Part shown: positions 45,201-55,560 of the stretch, in pieces
Layout: the number at the start of each line of letters is the position of its first letter
Numbering within the stretch: the stretch's first letter is position 1
From: Atopsyche davidsoni
Taxonomy: Eukaryota; Arthropoda; Insecta; Trichoptera; Hydrobiosidae
Direction: 5' to 3'
NCBI GenBank assembly: GCA_022113835.1
Contig: JAILWY010000028.1
Span: 5,121,001-5,185,000, forward strand
Length of the DNA: 64,000 bases
Notes under the pieces: generated by a model
What the model was told of the DNA's origin: nothing
The model's database searches: none
What the model saw: the letters and a program-made list of their open reading frames with translations, nothing else
Program-made: the position numbers and the translations under genes

Positions 45201-48200
45201 TTTCTCAAGTCAAGGTTGACATCTTTCATTTTATTTATTTTAGTTTAAAACATAATTTTATTATTGAATTATCTTGGGTGGGCCAGAAGGTCCCTTTATA
45301 AAATAAATAATACTGAATACATATTCTAAAATGTTGGCGAAATTAATAATAACTTGTTGCTTCAACCGAAATCGAAACGCACACTCCTGTCTTTTTGTTT
45401 ATTCGCTTTTAAATCAACCCTATATATTATATATATTTCAGTCCGGTTTTCTTGGAGTTTTGGTGTCGACAAACGACATGTTGAAATACGTCGCAACTGT
45501 TACCAATGACATTGGTCTCAGTGACGAGCCTTGAAGATGGCTCTAATACTGGGGTCAAAACGTGGACGTCATTAAATTATTCCGGGTGTCATCATTTTTG
45601 GCAGAAATGCGCGGTGACGTGTTTTGAAAGTGTGGTACGGTACACTACGGAATAAAAGTATATATATTTTTAAAATTAATTTAAATTACTAACCAATACA
45701 ATAATGTATATTTCAGTCCTCGACAAAAAAAAAAAAAAAAAAAAAAAAAAAACACCCACAATATGGGGTCGCTATTGGGTGATTGCAAGTTGCGTCGATT
45801 ATAAAAAAAAAAAAAACCCGTGTATTTAACCTTTTAAACAGTCGAAATATGTCAATCTCTCATTTTTGTTTTCATCGGATATTAAGGAAAATGTGTTTAC
45901 GGAGAATTTAAGGATAAAAACATGTTTGTCAATTTATGTATATATATTAATGTTTGCACACACACGCATATATATATATATACACACACACATACACTAT
46001 CACTGATATTCGAAGATCTGGTCTTTTACCTGATATTTTATTGGCGTGTGACGTCTTAGCGAATTTTTAGGTTTAACGTAGCCGAAGTTGTTATTTATTT
46101 TATCATGAATTCACCTGTAAATGATTTTATCTGTTTATTCTGAATCACTCAAAATTCAATACCCTCGTGGTAAACAATCACATATATATATATATATATA
46201 TATTTAATGTGTATATAAATAATTATTAATTTGATTAGGAATGTACGACTGTGGAGTCGTTAAACTCTTTACGCCAGGGGTGGCCACTTTTATGCACACA
46301 AATCTACTTTTTATTTTTAAAATGCGTCACAATCGACTTGTTGAATGCTTGCTGTGTAATGAACAATATAATTTATTAAAAAAAGTCACGTCAAAATAAT
46401 GATTCAAATCATTTATCATACTGAGTTTGACAATGCCAACGTGAAACCGGTCACCAATAAAAAGTGGAAAAATCACTCGAGCATTTTACTTGTTTGAAAT
46501 ATCAAAATGTAATTCCACCATGTACTCTATGTCAAAAATATTTTTTTTTTTTAAATAGACTAAGTATCAATCGCAACGGGTCGAATTCAACAGTTGCATA
46601 ACCTTGGTGCGTGGGTTCGAATCCCATCAGTAGTTTCACGTGTAAATATTGCAAAAACCTATTGCCTTTGATTTATACCAGGGACGTATCACGCTTTGCA
46701 CTCACTTGCCTTTCTCTACTGCTACTCGTGGCTTACGTGTAATTTCAGATTATTCGAGTTCCGATGTCTTCTGCTCACGGTATTTTTATTTCGAGCAGTG
46801 GCGAACCGTCGGTAATGATTTTTTTTTTATGAATACCGTCAAATTGGCCTTTTGGGTCGCGACAACCGCACAATACGTGGAGCGACGATAAGCTAAGGCG
46901 ATATTGAAACTATGCAAATATTCTGCATCCTCAAGGCATGCAAGAATTTTGCATGCTTGATGTGTCGAAAAGTTTTTTTTTAGTTTATTCGGCATTATTG
47001 GGGACAGCCGAGAGCGGAAAGGTCGCGATGCCGATTCTGGATCCACTTTTTTTTTTACGAAATCTTCAAAACCTTTTCCAAAAATATCCTGAATAAAACA
47101 GACATCGTCGCCGGTAGAAAAATATTTGCTTCCTGACCGTGATCTTGCACAAGTGTTGACTTCGTGTGCTCGTGTGACCGGAATTACGCCAAATAACCTG
47201 TTTTGTTTAAAAAAATCTCGCGTAAACGTTTCCTTAGAGCAGTGTTTTTCAACCTTTTTGAATACGCGACCCTCTTGGCCAGGGGTCGCCAACCTTTTTG
47301 TACCCGAGAGCACATTTCAGAATGGCGGCGGGCACCATTTATTTTTTCAAGGTATGTTTCCGCTCCCGAAATTAGTACCAAAGCCCGGCTAAAAAAAAAA
47401 TTTATCTAGGTGCGCTACTAAGTTTTTGGTTTTCACACATAGATGGCGCTAACGACATCAGTCGACAAACAATTCTAAACATGTGATGTTTTATAGTTTG
47501 GACATCGGTCATCAATAAGCTTCCAACACATTTCACAACGCAATAAATTTTTTTTTGTAACAATGAAGATGTCGAGTTTTGTGCCAAAAAACAGTATTTG
47601 CGGGTGGTTTTTTTTTTCTGCTTTAACTTGAAAAAAAATTATGATGAAAGAGCCTAAATTATAAAAAAAAAAAAGTATGATGAAAAATTTGATAAAATTA
47701 CTACGTCAAAAAAAAATTGTTTTAATTTTTCAACTAATAAAACAGAGGTGGAACGCCGAAAAATCTTTACGTTTATATACTTACCGAAAAAACTCAATAT
47801 ATTGTTTATCCGCTAGCATTAAGATAAAAAAGTTAACAAATAAACAAAATTCCCTTTTTTTTTTTTTCTTTTTTATCGAACAAATAAAAAAATGTATTTT
47901 ATTTCTTTATTTAGCGTAGTAGCACGCTCCGGGTATCCGCTAGTTAAAACTATTTATTTATTGTAGTGTAGGACTTGCAAACAATTGTCTTTCTCTTTTA
48001 CCCGCGACCCACAGGTTGAAAAACACTGACTCAGAGTGTATATTTATTTTTCAGCCCAAGACCTCGCCCGCCTTGACCAGCAGGTGGCTTCCATGAGGCA
48101 GGAGCTGCACTCGCTGCGGGAGCTGCAGAACCAAAGGTACCAAGTTCAAATCTCGGTTTAGCGAATCCCGTAATAACGAAATACAACAAACACTAAAAAA

Positions 48201-51200
48201 AACTTATCATTGTACAAGTATAGCGAATACTATTATAGAATAACTGAAAATGTACCCCAGCAAGCAATTACGCTGCGGGAACTAAAAATCAAATGCACCT
48301 GACGTTTTTTTAAAGTCATGTCTAGGTTTAGAGAATTCCGGAATAGCGAAATATTCACTATAACGAACACATTTATAAATCGTGCACAAGCGTATTTACT
48401 GTATAAAAGTACGATATATATATAAATCTCAGCCTAGCGAATATCAGACTAACTAAATATTAGCTTAACGCAAAATAATTTTTATAAAAATGCACCACGA
48501 GAACAAAGTATCAAAAATATTACCTGTTCGACTACAAGGCCAAATCATACAAAAAATCGTGCATAGTTATTCAAGCAAATTCGAGTCTCGGTATAACGAA
48601 TGCCAGATCTATGAAGTAAGAGAAGACCCTTTCGGGAACCTAGATTTGGATTTACCGACACTTGAACCCGTACGATTTTTATACTACGAATTGAAGGCGG
48701 GGGAGGGGGTAGGTTATGCTGTGCTATACTCCGGTCAAAGGGGGGATGGTTCTTGGATTCCTTGCATCATACAGCATTGTTACTCGGCCTATCTTCGAAG
48801 AGGTCTAGAACGTCTACAGTGCAAGCCAAGAACGTCGCTGACATGCTAAATACAAAGCAATTATATGTTATATTGTAGTTAGTTTTACTTTATATTCGTA
48901 AATGCGAAAGCTTACCACGTAGAGTATTTTACTGCTTTTGGTAGTGGTGTGCCATATTTTCACCGACAAGACAAACCTGATTTCATATACAAAAAAAAAC
49001 AATTTTCTGAATAAAAAAGGTGAACTGTGTAGGAAGTGGCTAAGAAAAAGTTACATTAATTATTAAATTATAACAGGTTTGGGTGCGTGAGTGTGTGTGT
49101 ATGTATGCTATACACGTGTAAGGATGTGCACGTGTGATTGTATTGAAGTTATTTAATTACACAATTAATCTCCTTTTTTTATAGAGTTTTTATATAAATG
49201 CTCATTTTGAATACTCAATCTTATTTCTGTTCCAGGACAGTGAGGAAGCCGCGAAGCCGCTCCAGCAAGAAGTCCTCAGAACCACCACGCCGCAAGCTCA
49301 CCAACACAGTAGCCTCGTCCGTGGTCAGTGACACCGACTACACAACAGAGTATGCCAGCGCCGCTGGCACCGACCTTGACGTCTCCAGCGAGGAGTTTTA
49401 CGATATGTCATCCGACAGCGAAGTTGAAGAACCTGTTAAAAACCAAACAAATGGGAAACCACAAAGAGTCCGAACCGGAGAGTATGCCGATGTACGAATA
49501 TATATTTTATAAAAATGCTTTTATAATGTTAAATTTTATAATGTACCCGGACCCCTTGAAAGATACATGAAAAATAATTTCGTTTCAATGCTAAATCTCA
49601 CTTATAATTATTTTCACGTCTTCTTCGGGTGCCTCTCCTCAAAGTAGGTCGGTGACCATCTCACTGATATATCTTTATTCTAGGCCAGTTTGGCTGTAAT
49701 CCCTACTTCCGGTCACTGACCCAGTAGATATATTTATTTTTATCATACAAACGGCACATCTTATCATTTAAATATAATATGAACCGTATTTTTATTGCGA
49801 CAATTTTCCTTGCTTATAAAATTTTATTTTATACAATATAATTTACCTTATGTCAATTTTTAGGTCCTAATTACTGCAGAGACATTGTTGTACAAATCAA
49901 CAGAAGCGGATATCCAAGAGGCTTTCAAACTACTCAACGAAATCAAAGAAAATGGCATAAAATCTAATTCCGATGAAGCGATCATTCTGTGTTTCCTCGG
50001 GAAGTGTTGCCAGCAGCTCAGCCACTTCCGCAAGCACGACAACGAAGCCAGAAAAAAATTAATCTTTGAAGGTTTAAAAAAACACTTTTACGTTTAAAAA
50101 TGAACTCGGTACGATTTCCGGTAATTCATTATAATTTCACACAAAAGGACGAGAAAATCAAAAAAGTTGGCAAAACTTGTCGCGTTCATCACAAATTTTT
50201 TTTTTTTTACGTGATTTTTTAAATTAATTTACGTAGTCTTCTGTGTAGGATACGTCGATCAATTTTTATGTAATTGATACTTAATCTTTTTTTTATTTTC
50301 AGGTATTGAGTATTGCAAAATGGGTCTGGAGAAAGACCCGTTGAGTTCAGAATGCAATAAATGGTATGCCACTATGGTTGGCCTACGGGGAGAGTTTGTT
50401 AGTAAGTAGTATATCTGAATTCTAAAAACAATTAATATAACTCTAACCTAATCATATCAAATGATGTTGTTTGATTATTTTACATAATCGGAGATCTTAG
50501 AAATATTGGTTGTTTGTGTGTATTTCAATAATAATTTTTTTAGATCTCATAGCCTGTAATTAATATGAAGTAAGTGATGTTTATATAATACTAATTGCAT
50601 TAAAATTTCCCTTCTATATTTTAAGGTACCAAAGCCAAAATTGAAGACGGGCAAATATTCAAGAAGCACGTGGATGAAGCTCTCCGACTCGATCCAGAAG
50701 ATTACGGCCTTCATCATTTACTCGGAAGGTATAAATACGAAGTAAGTTGGACTTTGCAAATCATCATCGATAAACCTTTTTATCATACTCGTATTTTAAC
50801 ATAAGTCCAACAATAAGTCTAGCGTGCAATGACTCTTGCTGACCCCAAGGGGTCAAGACTTCACTCGTTACGGTACATCGATCTCTAAATATCATGACTG
50901 GCTCGAAATCAGCCAAAGATTTTCACAGCAGCTAAGCTCCGAATCTCTCCAAAGTCAGTGTATTTATACTCGTGAAATCATATATTGTCAGAAACATCTT
51001 GCAGAGAAATATTATTTTTAATTACTTACTTACTTCCCTTTCGTTTATAAGACTGTTTTATATTTTTGAAACAAATACACGTCGTATTTTAAATATCGGG
51101 AGCTATCGCAAGGCGCATTAGCGTTAGCATTTAGCATGCCCCGGCTTTCTTAACCTTACTATGTAAGTCCACGGGGTTAATTTATTTTTACTTGTAGCTT

Positions 51201-52207
51201 TTTAAAGCCTAAATGGTCTTCCATGTATGCCTTGTGATATGTTTGCGTATTACCGTCGCTCTTATGCCTTTAAATTATTACAGATTGCTTCCTTGACGTG
51301 GCTAGAGCGGAGGGTGGGTTCAGCCATTTACGGTAGTATTCCAACGTTCACATACGAGTCTGCCCTCACAGACTTCTTGAAGGCTGAAGAGCTCAACAGC
51401 GGGTGGATGTGGAAGGAAAACAGGTATGTTAATCTTCATAATTGTAGTCATGCACCGATCGTAAATAACATCACACTGATGTCACACATTGTTTTTTTTT
51501 TTTAAATATAACATTATAGCAAAACTGGGTTCGTTTTTGACAATTGAGTTGACCGGGTTAGTGTGCGATAAAAATACATTATGCAACGGAATAACTATCA
51601 TGAATTTTTATTTATTTTCAGTTTATTGATTGCCAAGTGCATGATTGCCTCTGGTGATACTACCGGCGCAGTGAAGAAACTAGAGGATCTTATAAAGGAA
51701 CCAATGAAAATAGCGGACGTACGTTACAATTATAATATTTTATATTCACACCCAAAATCTGTTTTGAAGAACAGGGACGACCAAATTTAAAGTCTCATCA
51801 AGCGAAGCGACAGAAACTTGTGAATAATTTATGTTATTTGCCGTTTCATGCCTTCAGGAAACAGACTCGTGCATACCTGATGAGGTTAGTCGGTAAAATT
51901 GTGATCTGATTTTGACTCCGAGTGACTCTGTGACTAATCTCCAGTAGCACGATTTAAAAATTAATACAAACACCTTTACTCGAAGAACGGGGCGTCGTAT
52001 GCTTAAATTTTTTGCTTTGATATGCGTTATTCTGTTAAAGGAAAATACGTAACAATATTATTATGAAGTATTTTAAAGAAATGTTTTGATATCTGTCCCG
52101 TTGAAGGATGAAATAATAATTAGCTCTTACTAATGCTGATATTTGTTTTTCAGGATTACGGGGTCACTGCGGATGCACAAGTTCTTTTGGACAAGTACAA
52201 GAAGTGA
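39215..52207 (+). CDS. Regulator of microtubule dynamics family protein, RMDN3/PTPIP51-like
   Basis: Predicted 393-residue membrane-anchored TPR-like protein. Exons: 39215-39344, 48055-48136, 49236-49491, 49864-50071, 50303-50401, 50626-50741, 51284-51423, 51622-51718 and 52154-52207; all phases fit. A hydrophobic anchor (AVMGAAIVGLLGAAGMFLV) at 13-31 is followed by a coiled coil (LARLDQQVASMRQELHSLRE, about 47-66), a basic/Ser-rich then acidic linker, and helical repeats with the family signature LHHLLGRYKYE. The linker holds EFYDMSS at 124-130 after an acidic run, which aligns with the FFAT-like VAP-binding core of PTPIP51. In vertebrates PTPIP51 tethers ER to mitochondria and binds lipids. 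AATAAA at 52230, 23 bases after the stop. Alternative: an RMDN1/2-type protein without tether function. Confidence 0.88.
40119..40297. repeat. Foldback repeat, best preserved copy of the third hammerhead-like family
   Basis: Left arm ggtttcttgggtgttaa...gtctttcaacgttttgg (40119-40196) is inverted as the right arm ending in gttgaaagac...cttaacaccaaagaaacc (40219-40297). The right arm holds CTGAAGA, one T, a stem-like GATCCCAG/CTGTGAGC, then GAAA. Related fragments at 4297, 9660, 45430 and 56733. Confidence 0.6.
41317..41786 (+). pseudogene. hAT transposase remnant (BED finger, GTF2IRD2-like)
   Basis: In broken frames on plus: FQDRWSINYFFVEF, KPICLIFNNSVSVLKE and IKRHYEAKH (a degraded BED zinc finger, one Cys lost), then AVAKKIEALF, SDGEMVNECL, and YALALDESTDLTDTAQVTIF ending at about 41786. 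At least three frameshifts or stops. The sequence is cut at its 3' side by mariner DNA. Confidence 0.7.
41786..42490 (-). pseudogene. mariner transposase remnant
   Basis: On minus from 42480: FEDEELEALLDQDSCQTKKE and LDLTRAAILKRLKALGFIQ (helix-turn-helix part), VPYELNPRDVERRF, then STPKKNVHAAKIMLCIWWDQ and KGVVYYELLKPGETI, and the end HPPYSPDLAPSDYLLIRSM with the last catalytic Asp of the DD34D set. Frames change at least twice and the middle DNARPHVA region is degraded (HGYMLLNPLK). Joined directly to the hAT fragment, so it probably inserted there. Confidence 0.85.
42890..43100. mobile_element. TTAA-flanked MITE, relative of 30337-30782
   Basis: Exact TTAA at 42886-42889 and 43101-43104. 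Ends cttcctcagacc and ggcctgaggagg (inverted). Contains the phrase GCACATTGTA as the copy at 30337 does. TTAA duplication points to piggyBac-type mobilisation. Confidence 0.7.
43200..44200. other. Unrecognised GC-richer block in RMDN intron 1
   Basis: This kilobase is clearly less AT-rich than its surroundings and has long overlapping open frames on both strands (111 codons on plus at 43216-43551; 113-126 codons on minus at 43410-43947). None resembles a protein I know. It may be the 5' part of a retroelement. Confidence 0.3.
44210..44265 (+). repeat. tRNA-derived SINE head
   Basis: cctcgtggtttagtagttagcacac resembles the 5' end and A box of a tRNA, as in insect SINEs. It is followed by a T-rich stretch rather than an anticodon arm and B box at the right distance. 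Confidence 0.4.
44715..44790 (-). repeat. tRNA-like SINE fragment, minus strand
   Basis: On minus, gggttcgaatcccagg is a perfect B-box/T-arm sequence, preceded by ggtggacgatgccatcgg. No complete cloverleaf can be drawn. Confidence 0.4.
45430..45575 (+). repeat. Foldback repeat fragment of the third hammerhead-like family
   Basis: Matches the 40119 family by ttttcttggagttttggtgt and cttgaagatggctctaatac...ggggtcaaaacgtgg. The core reads TTGAAGA, one T, then a weak stem and AAAAC. Confidence 0.4.
45727..45752 (+). repeat. Poly(A) tract
   Basis: An uninterrupted run of about 26 A, with a second A-run near 45804. Possibly retroposon tails. Confidence 0.7.
46430..46550 (+). repeat. Partial copy of the Wee1-intron repeat family
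   Basis: Reads gacaatgccaacgtgaaaccggtcaccaat, then AAGTGGAAAAATCACTCGAGCATTTT and TAATTCCACCATGTACTCT, matching 59628-59750. The right strand of the stem II hairpin is deleted. Confidence 0.6.
46597..46640 (+). repeat. tRNA-like T arm, SINE fragment
   Basis: gtgggttcgaatcccatc is a T-arm/B-box sequence. The upstream half has no D arm or acceptor match, so this is not a functional tRNA gene. Confidence 0.4.
47240..48028. mobile_element. hAT-type non-autonomous element next to RMDN exon 2
   Basis: Ends CAGTGTTTTTCAACC (47240) and GGTTGAAAAACACTG (to 48028) are exact inverted repeats of 15 bases, continued by CGCGACCC near both ends. Flanking 8-mers ccttagag and actcagag match at 6 of 8 positions, as an aged hAT target duplication. 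A second hAT-like end, caggggtcgccaacc, lies inside at 47280, and a Helitron tail is nested at 47754-47942. No transposase. Confidence 0.75.
47754..47942 (+). mobile_element. Helitron 3' tail
   Basis: Shares gccgaaaaatcttta and tgtttatccgctagcattaagataaaaaagtta with 30908-31000 near the Helitron remnant. It ends with a CTAG at 47939-47942 after cgggtatccg, a weak hairpin. Confidence 0.5.
48137..48620 (+). repeat. Degenerate repeats in RMDN intron 2
   Basis: The phrase tctcggtttagcgaatcccg...aacgaaat recurs as tctaggtttagagaattccg...agcgaaat (about 48322), atctcagcctagcgaatatc...aactaaat (48426) and gtctcggtataacgaatgcc (48584). An imperfect tandem array of unknown origin. Confidence 0.55.
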
Positions 52208-55200
52208 TCTGTGAGGCTTTGTGATGTAGAATAAACATTTATACCATTGTACAATAGATATATTGATTATTTATTAATGGACTTTGTATTTCACTTATTA
52301 ATAACAGTTAACGTGTATATAGTCAACAAGACAACTCAAGTTTTTAAATTTGTATGAGACTCTCTTTAGTTAGTACGAGACTCGTGTTTTTATAGACTTT
52401 TGAAATAATAACACGTTTTATTCTGTATTGAAAAAAAAACTTTTGTGATTTTTCCACATGCTTTATTTTATTGGTGACCGGTTTCACAGACAACTTTGTT
52501 TGATAATGCCAACGTAACAGGTTGGCGAAACCAGTCCCCGATATAATAAAACATGTGTAACACACAGTACTTTTTGTGAAAAATATTGAATATATTTAAA
52601 ATAGTTTTTTTCTGATTGAAAATTAGTAAGATAATTCGTGCCTTGGAATTTGGCTATTAAGAATGAAACTTGTTTTGTTACAAATGAAAAGAGTTAAGCC
52701 GGCTACACAACTTGCAGCCGATTTGCAATCAGCCAATAGCATCCTTTTATTTTCGGTGTTTTTTAGGTCGCTAGTTGTGTCGCTGCGTGTTAATTGGTAT
52801 GAGACCATATTCATGAAGTAATCTAATTTTTTTTGTATTCGTTTCGATAACAGTCTACTATAAACTTTAAGAGATTATGGATGCCTTCAGAATTTGTAAA
52901 AATTATATAATTTAAGTAAATCGTATGTGTATATTTCATAATTTGACATTTTGAATGTAGACACTTTTTTAATGTATAGAAAAGCAAAAGAGTAAAATGA
53001 ATGTATTGTGAAAAAATGTGTTGGCAAAATTTCATATACTGCGGTATAATTAAAACTTGAGAACGAGTCAAATATAATATATAAATAATATGACCATGAA
53101 ATATCTGCATATTTTAGTATCGAACTGTGTAAAATAAAACAAAAAGAATTAATGACAATTTATACATGTACAGAATCAGTTTCAGTATGAAATAATTTTG
53201 CTCTCATCTTTTTGTATTTATTACAGTAACAGTAACAGGAATGTCTACTTGTGTATTCTAATTTGGCATCCTCGTTTATCCGTGGCACCTTTTACAGGGT
53301 CTCGGATAAATCTCGGGGTATTTCGTTTGTTTTGTGGTAAATAATTTATCGGTTAATCAAAAATTGTTTATTCAACCCTCGACGATAACATTTTGGAAAT
53401 ATTAGTAAAAATATTTAAGCCATAGCTGTAAATATTCTAAGACATTAAGCATTTTTCTTGGTATTTGTTAATTTGTGTATTCCTGATAACATATGAGAAT
53501 AGGCAAATGAAAAAAAGAATCCCTCGAACGGCGAAAGCACTCACCAACAAAAATTATTAGTATTAAAAATTAAACCAGTCTGTCATGGATTTTGTATTAG
53601 TATTTTATTTAAGTGACCATTTATATTAACAGACGAGATGTTTACAAGCTCAAATGGGTAAAACAACACATTAGATACTCAGTTGGTTCGTATTAACGAT
53701 TACAAAAAATATATATTCGAGGTGCTGTTTTGAGATTAGGGTTGCGTTTGACCTTGACCATGACCCTCGACTCAATTGACTGCTCTTAATAATATTGAAG
53801 ACCTCGTAGGAAAATCAACATATGTCCGTTTTAGATTGGTATGTCATACCGATCGTAAAAACACTAAAGCGAACGATTTGCAATCAGTCCTTTATTTTGG
53901 ACGTTTTGAGGGAATCACAAGTGCAACAATATTATGGTGTCGTGTTAAGTTTATTAACTGTTATTTAATTTTAATTTTTAAGTTAAAACAAGTGTTTTTT
54001 TTATACCATGCTATATTTGGCAAATTATTTGTTTTAAATTAAAATCAAAGTTTTTATACTAGTAATTTTTGTTCTCGTACTCTTAATTGTTAATTTTTCT
54101 CCAAGGTTTTCAACATAAGTTTTGATGAAATATTTTTAGGTAATTCGTTTATTTTATTTTTGATTTTAATCAGAAAATACTGTTATTTTGAGATAATGGT
54201 GAGTTATTAAGTTGCACCAAAAACCATCATATTATATGAATTTACTTTGTTGTCTGAAAAATATGTGCTTATAATTATTCCACAATGTTTAATTTATATT
54301 ATATTTTATTGTTATTTTGTACGAAAAAATATATATAATACATTTATACGAAATAAATGTTTTTATTTTTTTCTTTCTTCCCAACCTGTGAATGGATTTT
54401 TTTATTAATAGTGCAAGTTTTTACGTCAAGAGGCTTGAAGGATGGCACAAATATCCAGTCAACTGCTAAAAGAAAATGCAAATATACTCCAAATTAAAGA
54501 CGGTCACAGTTTCACCGCTTTGTGAATGCATGTTTGCAGTTCTGACCAGACGGAGCAAAAATATTATCACCGCTTGGCAGTAATGTCTTATTTTAGAAGG
54601 GATTCTAGTTCAGTATACTCCGTCATTATACATTATCCCTGCTTTGTCTCCCAAGCTTGCAATATTTCTAAAGATTTTTTCTCAAACGTTATCTTTTAAA
54701 GATTGATCGGCGTTTGGAAAGAAGAAGACAATCAATTAGTGAACAAAAAAAAAAGATCCCGAGAAATAATATCAAGATGACAAAAATAGCTTAGTTCCCA
54801 AGAATCATTATTTTTAAAAAAAAATATCCAAAGATATATATATACTATACTTGAATTAGGGCAAAACTAAAAACATGTTACTATTTTTATAAACTCTTAA
54901 GTGAGACATTTTAAGCACTTAACAGAGGAAGTATGATGTGTAGTCATGGATATTTACAAATATATATATATAGCATTTCAATGAATAAAAGGTAATTTAG
55001 AATGAAATTAATATTGACACTTGTTGCAGAAGTGTGTAAACTTCAAAAACACCGCCACTCTGCCATCATGGTGATTATTATTGTTTATCTCGTTTCAACC
55101 GTGCGACCGTTACTTGTGAAGGTCGCAAATACTACGTAGTACTTGAGCTATTATTTATGAAAGATATATGTTTAAAGTAAACAAAGTATTTTATATAACT

Positions 55201-55330
55201 AATTATAAATCTTATTATAAATATATAAACATAATTTTAAAGTTTTTTATTTAAAGTATTTAAGTTTATCTTGTTTTTTTATTTATTTGAAAGTGTTTTT
55301 TGGTTATTACTTTGAGCACGGCAGTTAGCC
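52208..55330. other. Intergenic, RMDN to Wee1
   Basis: RMDN has AATAAA at 52230-52235. Apart from the repeat at 52444-52560, I see only AT-rich sequence with no supported gene. Confidence 0.5.
52444..52560. repeat. Small foldback copy of the Wee1-intron repeat
   Basis: On plus: TTGATAA (52500-52506), T, stem GCCAAC/GTTGGC (52508-52513, 52521-52526), GAAAC, CA, GTC. The left half (gtgatttttccacatgc...gtgaccggtttcaca) is a partial inverted copy, so the unit is a short palindrome. Confidence 0.6.
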
Positions 55331-55335
55331 TCCAG

Positions 55336-55480
55336 CCAATGTCAGTGCGACGTTAGAGTTTCAAAGCCGGCGAGCTTCCTGATTGGCTAAAACCAAACCA
55401 GCAACCAGGTGCATGCGTCATACGACGTGCAAAAATTAAAAATGTCCGGTGCGTCACTACCATAACGAATAACTTATAAA
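55336..55480 (+). promoter_or_regulatory. Wee1 promoter: two CCAAT boxes and TATA
   Basis: CCAAT at 55336-55340 and inverted ATTGG at 55382-55386 lie 46 bases apart, with a TTTGAA-like CHR on minus (tttcaaa, about 55359-55365) between them. TATAAA at 55475-55480 is 80 bases before the ATG. Paired CCAAT boxes with a CHR are common in G2/M genes of animals; use in this insect is inference. Confidence 0.45.
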
Positions 55481-55560
55481 CGTGTGCTTCGTTTTTAATG
55501 AGCGTTGTTATAGTTTATATGCATTAGTGAGTGAAAAATTGTAAAAAATCCCCAGTGACA

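Noticed and set aside
46597..46640. tRNA gene
   Set aside because: Only the T arm is present; no D arm, anticodon arm or acceptor stem.
46786..47313. 175-codon ORF on minus
   Set aside because: It runs across the end of a hAT element and homopolymer tracts and has no recognised domain. Probably chance or transposon debris.
48490..48849. 119-codon ORF as an RMDN exon
   Set aside because: Exons 2 and 3 join in phase without it, and the sequence carries the intronic repeat phrase.
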